Of a stretch of DNA of 64,000 nucleotides, positions 53,801 to 60,471 are shown piece after piece (within the stretch, counting starts at the first letter, position 1; each line of letters begins with the position of its first letter). The notes below the pieces were generated by a model. It had not been told where the DNA came from, made no database searches, and saw only the letters and a list, made by a program, of their open reading frames with translations. The translations under genes and the position numbers were made by a program. Origin of the DNA: [Anoxybacillus] calidus (GTDB taxonomy: Bacteria > Bacillota > Bacilli > Bacillales > Anoxybacillaceae); contig NZ_JACDUU010000005.1 in assembly GCF_013760845.1 (NCBI RefSeq), positions 124,001-188,000 on the forward strand. Reading direction: 5' to 3'.

Positions 53801-54182
53801 TTATGCGATCGAGGTCGATTCCCAAGGAGGATTTATTATTCGTGATGATGCAAACGGCGGTGTAAGGCGGCCTGTTACCACTTTGTCAGGAGGAGAAACA
53901 TTTTTAACATCTTTATCCCTTGCTCTGGCATTATCTGCGCAAATTCAATTGCGCGGTGAATATCCGTTGCAATTTTTCTTCTTAGATGAAGGATTTGGAA
54001 CACTGGATGCCGAGCTTTTAGATACGGTGATTTCTGCTTTGGAAAAGCTTCATTCGAATCAGCTTGCCATCGGTGTCATCAGCCATGTTCAGGAATTGAG
54101 AGCGCGTTTGCCGAAGCGGCTCATTGTTGAACCGGCAGAACCTTCTGGAAGGGGAACACGTGTGAAACTGGAGATGATGTAG
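50808..54182 (+). CDS. sbcC: SbcC, Rad50-type ATPase subunit
   Basis: 1124 residues. Walker A GPTGSGKSS is at residues 35-43. Two very long coiled coils (about residues 170-510 and 560-960) flank a zinc hook with CPVC at residues 538-541. The C-terminal half carries the signature TLSGGETFLTSLSLALALS and Walker B FFFLDEGFGTLD. Works with SbcD at DNA hairpins, which is notable in a region full of long palindromes. Translation coupled to sbcD. Confidence 0.95.
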   Translation: MKPISLTISGLHSFREKQIIDFETLCAGGVFGIFGPTGSGKSSILDAMTLALFGSVERAANNTHGIINHAEDQLMVSFTFELENAQGKKRYTVERSFKRSDEWRIKSASSRLIEIDKESIVLADKTNEVNKQIEQLLGLEMKDFTRAVVLPQGKFAEFLSLKGVERRQMLQRLFHLEQYGDRLNKKLKQRLGEAASQLNEIIAEQNGLGDASKEAIERAEKELRDCEVLLQKRQVELKQTEEEYEKKKQLWVWQNEKKAIETELMKLHKEEGNIRLLEMKKDQAEQAERLRPYLEQYEAAKNAVAAWQVKLESLQQRAAEAKEHYNQSLQHYERVRREKTEKEPQLLTKKEQLEQVQRMFAEMKKLETQVASFQQQLKLIEQKEIEKNEKLYEIEQIYQRGSEKQQMLKSELQQYHISAEEKEKVYRAYEEKQQLMSIYQTVQESKMGLLRKQEALQQAYGAKAKQETQALSIKEKIKNIFSRLEKNYHHVCERELQITKLIYKKEKELEEARVKQEKEKTRQLAFLLAQQLRQGEACPVCGSLEHPQPYKHIEEETNSEEIIKHLEQFIKQGQSGLQLLYTLKIQLEQLAQTIMEETSNELQLQLTDINKIIVEENETIQQLEVEIKALQQDYLQRREEVQQALQRLRRFENERLELEKQINMLQADIEELKNQYEKRQKHYQSLKEKWHEQYKDLDFDTMEQLREQIRQKENAIQQLQQRIERSVQFLEEKRKEWEQLKEERQMLEKEKIQFVSLLETKQELLREYESKIKGQVGDEQVERLIAHVERQIMLLKEQEEKAYEAWQHSQQIYQTLESEMKAAWQALEEGRQRYEEAESKWKLHLRQTSFQSEEEVRQAFLSRQEWEHLNEKIEQYWNSVKKRQMELERVAKAMAGNTVTEEEWMQIQALRQEIRESVNEAIQQVGAAQKIVEELMKKHERFNELEKKREKLSLLVSKYTQLQNVLKGNSFVEFIAEEQLIQVTQMASERLGSLTRQRYAIEVDSQGGFIIRDDANGGVRRPVTTLSGGETFLTSLSLALALSAQIQLRGEYPLQFFFLDEGFGTLDAELLDTVISALEKLHSNQLAIGVISHVQELRARLPKRLIVEPAEPSGRGTRVKLEMM

Positions 54183-54220
54183 GGAGATTTTGAGGATAAC
54201 GATATTGGTGTTATTATAAA

Positions 54221-54256
54221 GAGGGGCGAATCTTTTCTTCGGATTCGCCCTCTATT
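54221..54256 (+). terminator. Terminator after sbcC
   Basis: GAGGGGCGAATC / GATTCGCCCTC stem followed by TATTTTATT. Confidence 0.75.
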
Positions 54257-54304
54257 TTATTGTAAAACGGGTTTGCAAACGACCAGTATCTAAACTTCCA
54301 AAAA

Positions 54305-54342
54305 TCAAAAAAGCCAACACTAAAAACCATTAATTGTTGGCT
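54305..54342 (-). terminator. Terminator of the gerP operon
   Basis: On the minus strand AGCCAACA / TGTTGGCT followed by six T; its first arm overlaps the final codons of gerPF. Confidence 0.85.
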
Positions 54343-54551
54343 GTAACATTGCTGTCAGACACATCTTGATCAAAGTCGTTTGTTAAGTTAATACCGTTAA
54401 AGGTAATAATAAAATCTCCTGTATTAAAAGCCCCTGAACCGCCATTTGTTTTTGTTGCCACTTTTGGGGAGATATAGAGTGTATCTCCGAAATTGACAAC
54501 AGCACCGCTAGTGACACTTGTAATTTTAATTGGACCTACTACTGAAGGCAT
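54330..54551 (-). CDS. gerPF: Spore germination protein GerPF
   Basis: 73 residues of the GerPA/GerPF family: MPSVVGPIKITSVTSGAVVN, then FGDTLYISPK, then GAFNTGDFIITFNG and a C-terminal SDSNVTANN. Part of the GerP coat-associated set that lets small germinants through the spore coat. ATG 54551 follows AAAGGATGAATC and overlaps gerPE by 13 bp. Last gene of the operon. Confidence 0.9.
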   Translation of the reverse strand: MPSVVGPIKITSVTSGAVVNFGDTLYISPKVATKTNGGSGAFNTGDFIITFNGINLTNDFDQDVSDSNVTANN

Positions 54552-54979
54552 GATGATTCATCCTTTGTTATACGAATGGAGGCTTGCGGGGCTACTAACG
54601 ATGGTGCAGCTCCGCTATTTGAAGCTAATTGTCGAGTATGTTTCACTCTTGCTTCTGTGTCAATTGTGGAAGTTGAGCCGATATGGACTACGGAAGAGAA
54701 AGCAATCGCTAACACGCGAATGGTACGAACAGAAATAGCTGGAGATTCATTTAGTTTATTCATTTGCAATGAAGTTGTATCAATTGCAAATCGAGGGATT
54801 GGATTGGTGAATATAGGAAATGTGACTTCCCCTTCATTTCCGAAAAAAAGCTCTTGTTGGCGCTGGACAGCTAAAACTTTTGCGCGGGATGTAATTTCTT
54901 TAGAGTCCCCAATTTGCAAAACAGCGCTAAAGCTTGTTAGTTTGTTATGAACAAGTTGAACCATGGATAGTCGTTTCAT
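54539..54979 (-). CDS. gerPE: Spore germination protein GerPE
   Basis: 146 residues. Contains paired HIGDS-like elements typical of the Gerp proteins: FSAVLQIGDSKEITSRAKVL near the start and SSVVHIGSTSTIDTEARVKH near the end. Expected in the spore coat with GerPA-F. ATG 54979 follows AAAGGTTGATATT. Longer than the roughly 130-residue B. subtilis protein because of a C-terminal tail (GAAPSLVAPQASIRITKDE). Confidence 0.88.
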   Translation of the reverse strand: MKRLSMVQLVHNKLTSFSAVLQIGDSKEITSRAKVLAVQRQQELFFGNEGEVTFPIFTNPIPRFAIDTTSLQMNKLNESPAISVRTIRVLAIAFSSVVHIGSTSTIDTEARVKHTRQLASNSGAAPSLVAPQASIRITKDESSCLQ

Positions 54980-54999
54980 AAAAATATCAACCTTTCATA

Positions 55000-55179
55000 T
55001 TACCCCCGCGGAGTTAAAGGTACAAACGGACCGGTAATTAATGCTTCAGGTGGCGTATCAAAGGCGGAGGTCATATTGATAATATCCGCGTCACCAATTA
55101 AAAACACGGCTGAACTTGTAACGGCAATAATGTGAACGTCTCCTACTTGAAGATCACGGTTAATAACTGTAAAGTTCAT
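55000..55179 (-). CDS. gerPD: Spore germination protein GerPD
   Basis: 59 residues: MNFTVINRDLQVGDVHIIAV followed by SSAVFLIGDADIINMTSAFD and TPPEALITGPFVPL. This matches GerPD almost end to end. ATG 55179 is preferred over the GTG at 55182, with GGAAGGATGATG upstream. It starts 6 bp after the gerPC stop. Confidence 0.9.
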   Translation of the reverse strand: MNFTVINRDLQVGDVHIIAVTSSAVFLIGDADIINMTSAFDTPPEALITGPFVPLTPRG

Positions 55180-55185
55180 CACTCA

Positions 55186-55785
55186 TCATCCTTCCTTTGG
55201 CAAATGCTTAATAAATAATTCAATCGATTGTTCGATATCCCGTTTCACTTTTTCACTAATTTCATCTTCTATCTCCTTAGAAGAACCAGAAGCCGGCATT
55301 TGTCCATTGTTTATTTTTTGCTGAACGTAAAAACGAATTCGATCGTCCACCTGCCGTCCTATATCTTGTAAAATGAATTGACGATACGTATCGTCTAAAC
55401 GTTGAGAATAACGTTCTTCGATGCTCTTTAAAATATTTTCGCATTCATTTGTTAAGTAGTCATTCACTTTAGTTTGAATGTTTCGAAACATGATAGGCTG
55501 TGGTTGCGGAATAATCACTTTCTCTGGACTAACAGCAAAATCTTCAATGGTTTCTGTACCGTTTGGAGTAAGTCCAATATTTAATGTTCCTTCCAATGTT
55601 TCAACTTTTAGTTGATCAAATTTATACTCAATTTTTTCAATTGTTGTTTGTGGAAGCTTCCTGACATTCATTAGTTCATTTTCGAGTTCGGCAATCTTTT
55701 TTTCAAGTTTTATAATTTTTTGTGTTTGCCAAGACAAATAATGCTGAAGTTTTATCAAATAGTCATAAAGAAAAGGAGCATTCAT
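55186..55785 (-). CDS. gerPC: Spore germination protein GerPC
   Basis: 199 residues, no membrane segment. The N-terminus is a coiled coil (LQHYLSWQTQKIIKLEKKIA, ELENELMNVRKLP). It is followed by the GerPC core (KIEYKFDQLKVETLEGTLNI, GLTPNGTETIEDFAV) and a charged C-terminal helix (SEKVKRDIEQSIELFIKHL). Expected to scaffold other GerP proteins in the coat. ATG 55785 lies in the operon between gerPB and gerPD. Confidence 0.92.
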   Translation of the reverse strand: MNAPFLYDYLIKLQHYLSWQTQKIIKLEKKIAELENELMNVRKLPQTTIEKIEYKFDQLKVETLEGTLNIGLTPNGTETIEDFAVSPEKVIIPQPQPIMFRNIQTKVNDYLTNECENILKSIEERYSQRLDDTYRQFILQDIGRQVDDRIRFYVQQKINNGQMPASGSSKEIEDEISEKVKRDIEQSIELFIKHLPKEG

Positions 55786-55881
55786 TTTTTCATCATCCTC
55801 TCAAAAATCCCTTCTATTTCAATGTATTTAACTAGAATAGTTATCAGCACTTTTTTTGGATGATGTGTGTCTGAGTTTCAA

Positions 55882-56103
55882 TTATGATGAGGATGGTGAT
55901 GCAAGAGGAACGACTGGAGCAAATGGTGAACTCTCAACAGGTTTCTTCGCTTCAGGTGCTGGTGATATAAATCCCCCTGTATTACTTAAAGTAGAGAGAG
56001 ATTGAATTTGTCCAGCACTGCCGATTTGCAAAACAGACGAATTGGTGAGTGAACCGATTCTCAGTTGATAAATCCAGATACTTTGATTGATATAAAAGTT
56101 CAT
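55882..56103 (-). CDS. gerPB: Spore germination protein GerPB
   Basis: 73 residues: MNFYINQSIWIYQLRIGSLT, then SSVLQIGSAGQIQSLSTLSN and a Pro/Ala-rich tail (APEAKKPVESSPFAPVVP). The N-terminal pattern is that of GerPB. ATG 56103 follows AAAGGAGTG. Second or third gene of the operon. Confidence 0.9.
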   Translation of the reverse strand: MNFYINQSIWIYQLRIGSLTNSSVLQIGSAGQIQSLSTLSNTGGFISPAPEAKKPVESSPFAPVVPLASPSSS

Positions 56104-56115
56104 GTTTTCACTCCT

Positions 56116-56337
56116 TTACGCGTTGCCGACTACATTTTGATCTGCTACATCTGAATCTTGCACATTTGTATTGCTATATTGGTTATAAATGTGTAATCCG
56201 TCCCCCGTATTAAAAGAGCCAGCACCAGCAAACGTTTTTGCGACACTATGTGGCGAAATGGCAAAAACATCACCAATATGAAATACAGCGCTACTACTAA
56301 TGCTATTTATTTTTACTGCTCCAACAAATGCTGGCAT
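56116..56337 (-). CDS. gerPA: Spore germination protein GerPA
   Basis: 73 residues starting MPAFVGAVKINSISSSAVFH, then IGDVFAISPHSVAKTFAGAG, SFNTGDGLHIYNQYSNTNV and VADQNVVGNA. The VADQNVVGN ending and its place just before gerPB support GerPA. ATG 56337 is chosen because the family starts MPxxVG, with GAAGGG 9 nt upstream; ATG 56343 is an alternative. Confidence 0.85.
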   Translation of the reverse strand: MPAFVGAVKINSISSSAVFHIGDVFAISPHSVAKTFAGAGSFNTGDGLHIYNQYSNTNVQDSDVADQNVVGNA

Positions 56338-56402
56338 TTTCATACACCCTTCTTCGGTTCTTATGACTATACTATGGGCAAGTGTATAGAAATGTGCATC
56401 CT

Positions 56403-56627
56403 TTAGTTATTTGCCTTATTGCTGGAATCAGAGATATCAGGATCGATAGTATTAGTAAAGCTGACAAATGTATTCGTTTGTAAAAAGTCCCCTGTGTTCG
56501 TTGCTCCTGCACCGCTATTGGATTTTAAAGTTCCTTTCGGCGCAATTTGCAGCGCGTCTCCAAAATTGACAGTTCCATCACCACTGACGTTGGTAATCTT
56601 TATTGGACCGCCAATAAATGACGGCAT
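56403..56627 (-). CDS. Extra GerPA/GerPF-family spore protein, first gene of the gerP operon
   Basis: 74 residues: MPSFIGGPIKITNVSGDGTV, NFGDALQIAPKGTLKSNSG, AGATNTGDFLQTNTFVSF, DPDISDSSNKANN. Same family as gerPA and gerPF, but an additional copy before gerPA. It is very close to the divergent copy at 56754 (shared TGDFLQTNT, DPDISD and NKANN). ATG 56627 follows GAAAGGATGTATGCC. A candidate sigma-K -10 box lies upstream (56658). Confidence 0.85.
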   Translation of the reverse strand: MPSFIGGPIKITNVSGDGTVNFGDALQIAPKGTLKSNSGAGATNTGDFLQTNTFVSFTNTIDPDISDSSNKANN

Positions 56628-56657
56628 AGGCATACATCCTTTCATTATTCTTTTTTT

Positions 56658-56666
56658 TAGTGTATG
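56658..56666 (-). promoter_or_regulatory. Sigma-K -10 box of the gerP operon
   Basis: Minus strand CATACACTA fits CATANNNTA exactly. The nearest -35-like AC is 19 nt upstream, longer than normal, so the -35 is uncertain. Confidence 0.45.
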
Positions 56667-56695
56667 TGAAAAAAAATACGATGATGTACGTCCAC

Positions 56696-56722
56696 ACCAA
56701 TTCATAACTGAAACATAAAATA
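56696..56722 (+). promoter_or_regulatory. Sigma-K-like promoter of the divergent GerPA/GerPF-type gene
   Basis: AC (56696-56697), 16 nt, CATAAAATA (56714-56722), a full match to AC-N16/17-CATANNNTA, 32 bp before the start codon. Confidence 0.6.
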
Positions 56723-56753
56723 AGTTAAGTAAGCTTTCCAAAGGATGATGCAG

Positions 56754-56978
56754 ATGCCAACAGTTATTGTTGGAGCTGTGAAAGTGACACATGTCAGTGG
56801 AAATGGGACGATCAATGTCGGAGATGTGTTGCAAATTGCTCCAAAAAGTACCGCTAAAACGAATTCAGGAGGTGGAGGAACAAATACGGGGGATTTTTTG
56901 CAGACAAACACCCTTTTAAGTGTTACCAACTCATTTGATCCTGATATTAGCGATGCTAACAACAAAGCGAATAACTAG
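56754..56978 (+). CDS. Extra GerPA/GerPF-family spore protein, divergent copy
   Basis: 74 residues: MPTVIVGAVKVTHVSGNGTI, NVGDVLQIAPKSTAKTNSG, GGGTNTGDFLQTNTLLSV, DPDISDANNKANN. Its own sigma-K-like promoter precedes it, and it has its own terminator (56983). ATG 56754 (third ATG of a cluster) gives the family MPxxxG start, with AAAGGA 8 nt upstream. Probably a duplicate of 56403-56627 reading the other way. Confidence 0.85.
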   Translation: MPTVIVGAVKVTHVSGNGTINVGDVLQIAPKSTAKTNSGGGGTNTGDFLQTNTLLSVTNSFDPDISDANNKANN

Positions 56979-56982
56979 ATAA

Positions 56983-57014
56983 AAGCGTTACGCTTGCGTA
57001 GCGCTTTTTGTTTT
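56983..57014 (+). terminator. Terminator of the divergent GerPA/GerPF-type gene
   Basis: AAAGCG-TACGC / GCGTA-GCGCTTT stem followed by TTGTTTTTT. Confidence 0.75.
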
Positions 57015-57044
57015 TTATATACACCAAAGAGTATGGTGTGATAT

Positions 57045-57077
57045 AATATTCTAAGATTTTATAATTTTTAGAATATT
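57045..57077 (+). promoter_or_regulatory. Perfect inverted repeat over the promoter region of the acyl-CoA ligase gene
   Basis: AATATTCTAA and TTAGAATATT (10/10) with 13 bp between. It overlaps TATAAT boxes at 57042 and 57060 and ends 20 bp before the start codon. Candidate repressor operator; the regulator is not known. Confidence 0.5.
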
Positions 57078-57097
57078 TTATGAGGGGGGATATAAAA

Positions 57098-58690
57098 ATG
57101 AATGTGCCATTAGTGTTGACGCAGTTTTTAGATCGTGCTGTGTCACTATATGGAGAAAAAACGGGGGTTATTTGTGAAGATAGAGAAATTACATACAAGG
57201 AATTGAGCGAGCGGGTCAACCAGCTTTCGCACGGATTGCAAGATTTAGGAGTACAAAAAGGGGACCGTGTTGCGTATTTAGCGCCGAACACATTAGAAAT
57301 GCTTGAAGGATTTTATGGTGTTTTCCAGCTGGGAGCCGTGATGGTGCCGTTAAATATTCGGTTGAAGCCGGATGATTATTTATTCATTTTAAATCATAGC
57401 GAAAGTAAAATTTTATTTGTCGATCAGGAGTTCTATCATTTAATTGTTCCGATTAAGGACAAGCTCGAAACGGTAGAAAAAATCATCGTCCACTACAAAG
57501 ATGAGCAAACAAATGAAACCGATTACGATGAATGGCTGGCACAATATCTGAAAACATCGTTTGCACGACCGGAAATGGATGAAAATGATGTATGCAGTCT
57601 CCTTTACACAAGCGGAACGACAGGAAATCCAAAGGGGGTTATGCTCACGCATCGCAACAACTATTTGCATGCTTTAGTAGCGATGCATCATCTTCGTGTG
57701 TCTGATAAGGATGTTTATCTTCATATTTTACCGATGTTCCATGTAAATGGATGGGGAGCACCGTTTATTTATACAGCAAACGGTGCAACGCATATTTGCT
57801 TGCGTAAAGCAATACCTAAGGTCATTTTCCAATATGTACAGAAGTATAAAGTCAGTGTTATGAACATGGCTCCTACTGTTCTTAATTCTCTTTTGCAGTA
57901 TTATGAACAGAACAGCCCTGTTATCGAGCATGATGTTCGTGTTGTTATTGCTGGTTCAGCTCCGCCGCCAGCGTTTGTTACACGTGTGGAAAAAGAGCTT
58001 GGTTGGGAATTCATTCAAGTATACGGCATGACCGAATCCTCGCCGCTCAGTCTCGTTTCAACGATTCGCCCTCATTTAAGCCATTTGCCGATGAACGAGC
58101 AATATCGCATGAAAGCGAAAGCAGGGCATCCGATGATTGGATGTGAAGTAAAAGTCGTCAATAACCTTGATGAGGAAGTTCCGCACGATGGTCAATCAAT
58201 CGGTGAGGTAATTGTCAGAAGCAACGGGGTGATGAAAGGATATTGGAAAAATCCTGAAGCAACGATGGAAACGATTCGCAATGGTTGGCTTTATACAGGG
58301 GATATGGGAACAGTTGATGAGTACGGAAACATTGATATTGTTGACCGTAAGAAGGATATCATTATTAGCGGTGGCGAAAATATTTCGTCCATTGAAGTAG
58401 AAGGGGTTCTTTATGAGCATCCTGCCGTGTTGGAAGCAGCTGTGATTGCGGTGCCGCACGAAAAATGGGGGGAAACACCGCATGCATTTGTCGTGACAAG
58501 ACCGGGTCATCAAGTGACAGAACAAGAGTTAATTGCCTTTTCGCGAGAGAAATTAGCACATTTCAAAGCGATTACTGGAGTTACGTTTGTTCAAGAGCTG
58601 CCAAAAACAGGTTCAGGGAAAATTCAAAAGGTACACTTGCGTAATGAATATTGGAAAGCTGTTGGAAAAACAGAGCGCTATGTGAACTAA
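57098..58690 (+). CDS. Fatty-acid-CoA ligase-like AMP-binding enzyme
   Basis: 530 residues. ANL-family acyl-CoA synthetase: [20 protein letters not shown] (A3), VYGMTESSPLSL (A5), YTGDMGTVDEYGNIDIVDRK (A7/A8), IISGGENISSIEVEGVLYEH and terminal lysine in PKTGSGKIQKVHLRNEYW (A10). The likely substrate is a medium- or long-chain acid, but the chain length cannot be read from sequence. ATG 57098 follows GAGGGGGGATATAAAA; the open frame begins at 57080. No FadR-type box is seen, unlike lcfB. Confidence 0.88.
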   Translation: MNVPLVLTQFLDRAVSLYGEKTGVICEDREITYKELSERVNQLSHGLQDLGVQKGDRVAYLAPNTLEMLEGFYGVFQLGAVMVPLNIRLKPDDYLFILNHSESKILFVDQEFYHLIVPIKDKLETVEKIIVHYKDEQTNETDYDEWLAQYLKTSFARPEMDENDVCSLLYTSGTTGNPKGVMLTHRNNYLHALVAMHHLRVSDKDVYLHILPMFHVNGWGAPFIYTANGATHICLRKAIPKVIFQYVQKYKVSVMNMAPTVLNSLLQYYEQNSPVIEHDVRVVIAGSAPPPAFVTRVEKELGWEFIQVYGMTESSPLSLVSTIRPHLSHLPMNEQYRMKAKAGHPMIGCEVKVVNNLDEEVPHDGQSIGEVIVRSNGVMKGYWKNPEATMETIRNGWLYTGDMGTVDEYGNIDIVDRKKDIIISGGENISSIEVEGVLYEHPAVLEAAVIAVPHEKWGETPHAFVVTRPGHQVTEQELIAFSREKLAHFKAITGVTFVQELPKTGSGKIQKVHLRNEYWKAVGKTERYVN

Positions 58691-58691
58691 A

Positions 58692-58730
58692 TAAAAAAGG
58701 TCATTTGTCTATAGACAGATGACCTTTTTT
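58692..58730 (+). terminator. Terminator of the acyl-CoA ligase gene
   Basis: AAAAAAGGTCATTTGTCT / AGACAGATGACCTTTTTT, a long A/T-flanked stem around TATAG. Confidence 0.88.
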
Positions 58731-58784
58731 CATTTTTTGTTTAATATAATTAAATAAGAAAAAATTTTTAAAAGGGGTACATAC

Positions 58785-59981
58785 ATGGATAAGCTCACTC
58801 CTATTTCTACGAATGAAAGAATTAAAGAGATTGATATGATACGGGGGCTGGCGATTCTCGGTATTTTTTTTGTTAATATGCCGGATTTTAACTCACCTAT
58901 CATGTATTTAAAGCCGGGAAGCTGGTGGAATGAGCCGCTTGACCGCTGGACGGAAATCTTTATTGACATTTTTGCTCAGGCGAGCTTTTATACGTTGTTT
59001 TCCTTTTTGTTTGGCTTTGGCATGGTTATTTTCCGGGAACGGGCGTTGGCAAAAGGATATTCCTTTCCGCTGCTTTTTGTCAGGAGGCTTCTTGTTCTGC
59101 TAGGGCTGGGTTGTATTCATGCCTTCTTGATTTGGCATGGAGATATTTTAATTTCCTACGCGCTTTTAGGATTTGTGTTACTGTTGTTTCATCAAATGAG
59201 CCCACGCGGATTGCTGATTTGGGCGCTTTTGTTATTGATTGTACCGAATAGTACGATAAGCCTTTTGCTAGGATTCACTGTCCTTTTAGGAGAAGAAGAT
59301 TCTTCCCTGTTTTATGATGAAATGTTGGCGAATCAAGCGTTAGAAAATTATCGGGACGGTGCATGGGTTGATATTTTTTTGCAAAGATGGAATGACTGGA
59401 TGTATGTGAACGGAAGCTTAGCCAGTATCTTTTTCCTTTTAATTTCGCTGCTGCCGATGTTTTTATTAGGAGCTTATTTTGCGAAGAAACGATGGTTCGC
59501 TGATGTAGAAAAGCATTTAGCAAAACTGAAGAGAATCTGGATCATTACATTCATTATCGGTTTTTCTTTTAAGCTATTGCCTTACTTAACGGCTAATAAC
59601 ATTTTTACTCAATATATGCAGGACACGTTTGGTGGTTCAGCAACAGCCATTTTTTATGCTACGTCGATGGCGATTTTTTCACAAAAAACATTTTGGAGGA
59701 AGATTTTTGCTCCGCTCGTAGTTGTAGGACGCATGTCTCTTTCCAATTATTTATTTCAGTCCGTACTCTGTACACTATTGTTTTACAACTATGGTCTAGG
59801 ATTGTATGGCAGTGTCCGCCCATTTTATGGCCTTCTTTTAACCATTGTCATCTATTGCTTGCAAATGATTTTAAGCAAGTTGTGGTTGAAGCGATACAGA
59901 ATGGGACCGATGGAATGGATATGGAGGACATTGACATATGGACAAAAACAGCAGTTAAGAAGAACAGCAACATTTGAATAG
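58785..59981 (+). CDS. DUF418 (YeiB-family) membrane protein
   Basis: 398 residues with about ten hydrophobic helices. Characteristic features are the start RIKEIDMIRGLAILGIFFVN (residues 11-30), FLFGFGMVIFRERALAKG, VRRLLVLLGLGCIHAFLIWH with the family histidine, and the C-terminal DUF418 part (RMSLSNYLFQSVLCTLLFYN, GPMEWIWRTLTYG). Related to acyltransferase-3-like membrane proteins; activity unknown. ATG 58785 follows AAAGGGGTACATAC. Monocistronic, with strong terminators on both sides. Confidence 0.88.
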   Translation: MDKLTPISTNERIKEIDMIRGLAILGIFFVNMPDFNSPIMYLKPGSWWNEPLDRWTEIFIDIFAQASFYTLFSFLFGFGMVIFRERALAKGYSFPLLFVRRLLVLLGLGCIHAFLIWHGDILISYALLGFVLLLFHQMSPRGLLIWALLLLIVPNSTISLLLGFTVLLGEEDSSLFYDEMLANQALENYRDGAWVDIFLQRWNDWMYVNGSLASIFFLLISLLPMFLLGAYFAKKRWFADVEKHLAKLKRIWIITFIIGFSFKLLPYLTANNIFTQYMQDTFGGSATAIFYATSMAIFSQKTFWRKIFAPLVVVGRMSLSNYLFQSVLCTLLFYNYGLGLYGSVRPFYGLLLTIVIYCLQMILSKLWLKRYRMGPMEWIWRTLTYGQKQQLRRTATFE

Positions 59982-60000
59982 AGAGATGATTAGACAAACA

Positions 60001-60059
60001 AAAAATGAGGTTATCTCATAAGGGGCTCACCCTTTGCTTTTGAGATAACCTCATTTTTT
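60001..60059. terminator. Bidirectional terminator between DUF418 and Spo0E-like genes
   Basis: GAGGTTATCTCA / TGAGATAACCTC 12-bp outer stem with an inner AAGGGGC / CCCTT stem, flanked by A-run and T-run. Its minus-strand form resembles the yhaM terminator at 861-906 in its loop. Confidence 0.88.
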
Positions 60060-60089
60060 GCTGGATAATGTAAAAAATATACTTCGTTT

Positions 60090-60272
60090 TTAATGAGAAA
60101 GCAATATTTTTTCACTTTGATCCTGCTGTGTGACAAGAGTTGCTTTTAGTTGAATATTTAACAATTCATCTAACTCTTGACTGCATTTTACTGTTTCTTT
60201 TGCAGTAAAGCCGTACACCAGGGCTAGTTCAATCATTTGTTGTCTCTTTTCTTCAATAAGAATATGAAACAT
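60090..60272 (-). CDS. yisI: Spo0E-like aspartyl-phosphate phosphatase
   Basis: 60 residues, two predicted helices. Carries the Spo0E-family motif CSQELDELLN (about residues 29-38), in which the aspartate region of S-Q-E-L-D contacts Spo0A~P. Expected to delay sporulation by removing phosphate from Spo0A. It sits beside yisK near the gerP operon, where B. subtilis has the Spo0E-like yisI. ATG 60272 has a weak ribosome site (GGTGAAAAAATC). Confidence 0.85.
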   Translation of the reverse strand: MFHILIEEKRQQMIELALVYGFTAKETVKCSQELDELLNIQLKATLVTQQDQSEKILLSH

Positions 60273-60471
60273 GATTTTTTCACCAACATTTTTTTATTCA
60301 ATATGTTTTGTACTGATGCATAACTTATTATACATATAATGTTAGAAAAGAAAACATGTTCGCTAAAATAAGTCATAACCTTACAAAATTCTACATAAGA
60401 AGAGGTAGGATTTATACGATAGACAGCGAATATACATTAGCAAAAAATTTGATAAGAGATGGGGGATGGAG

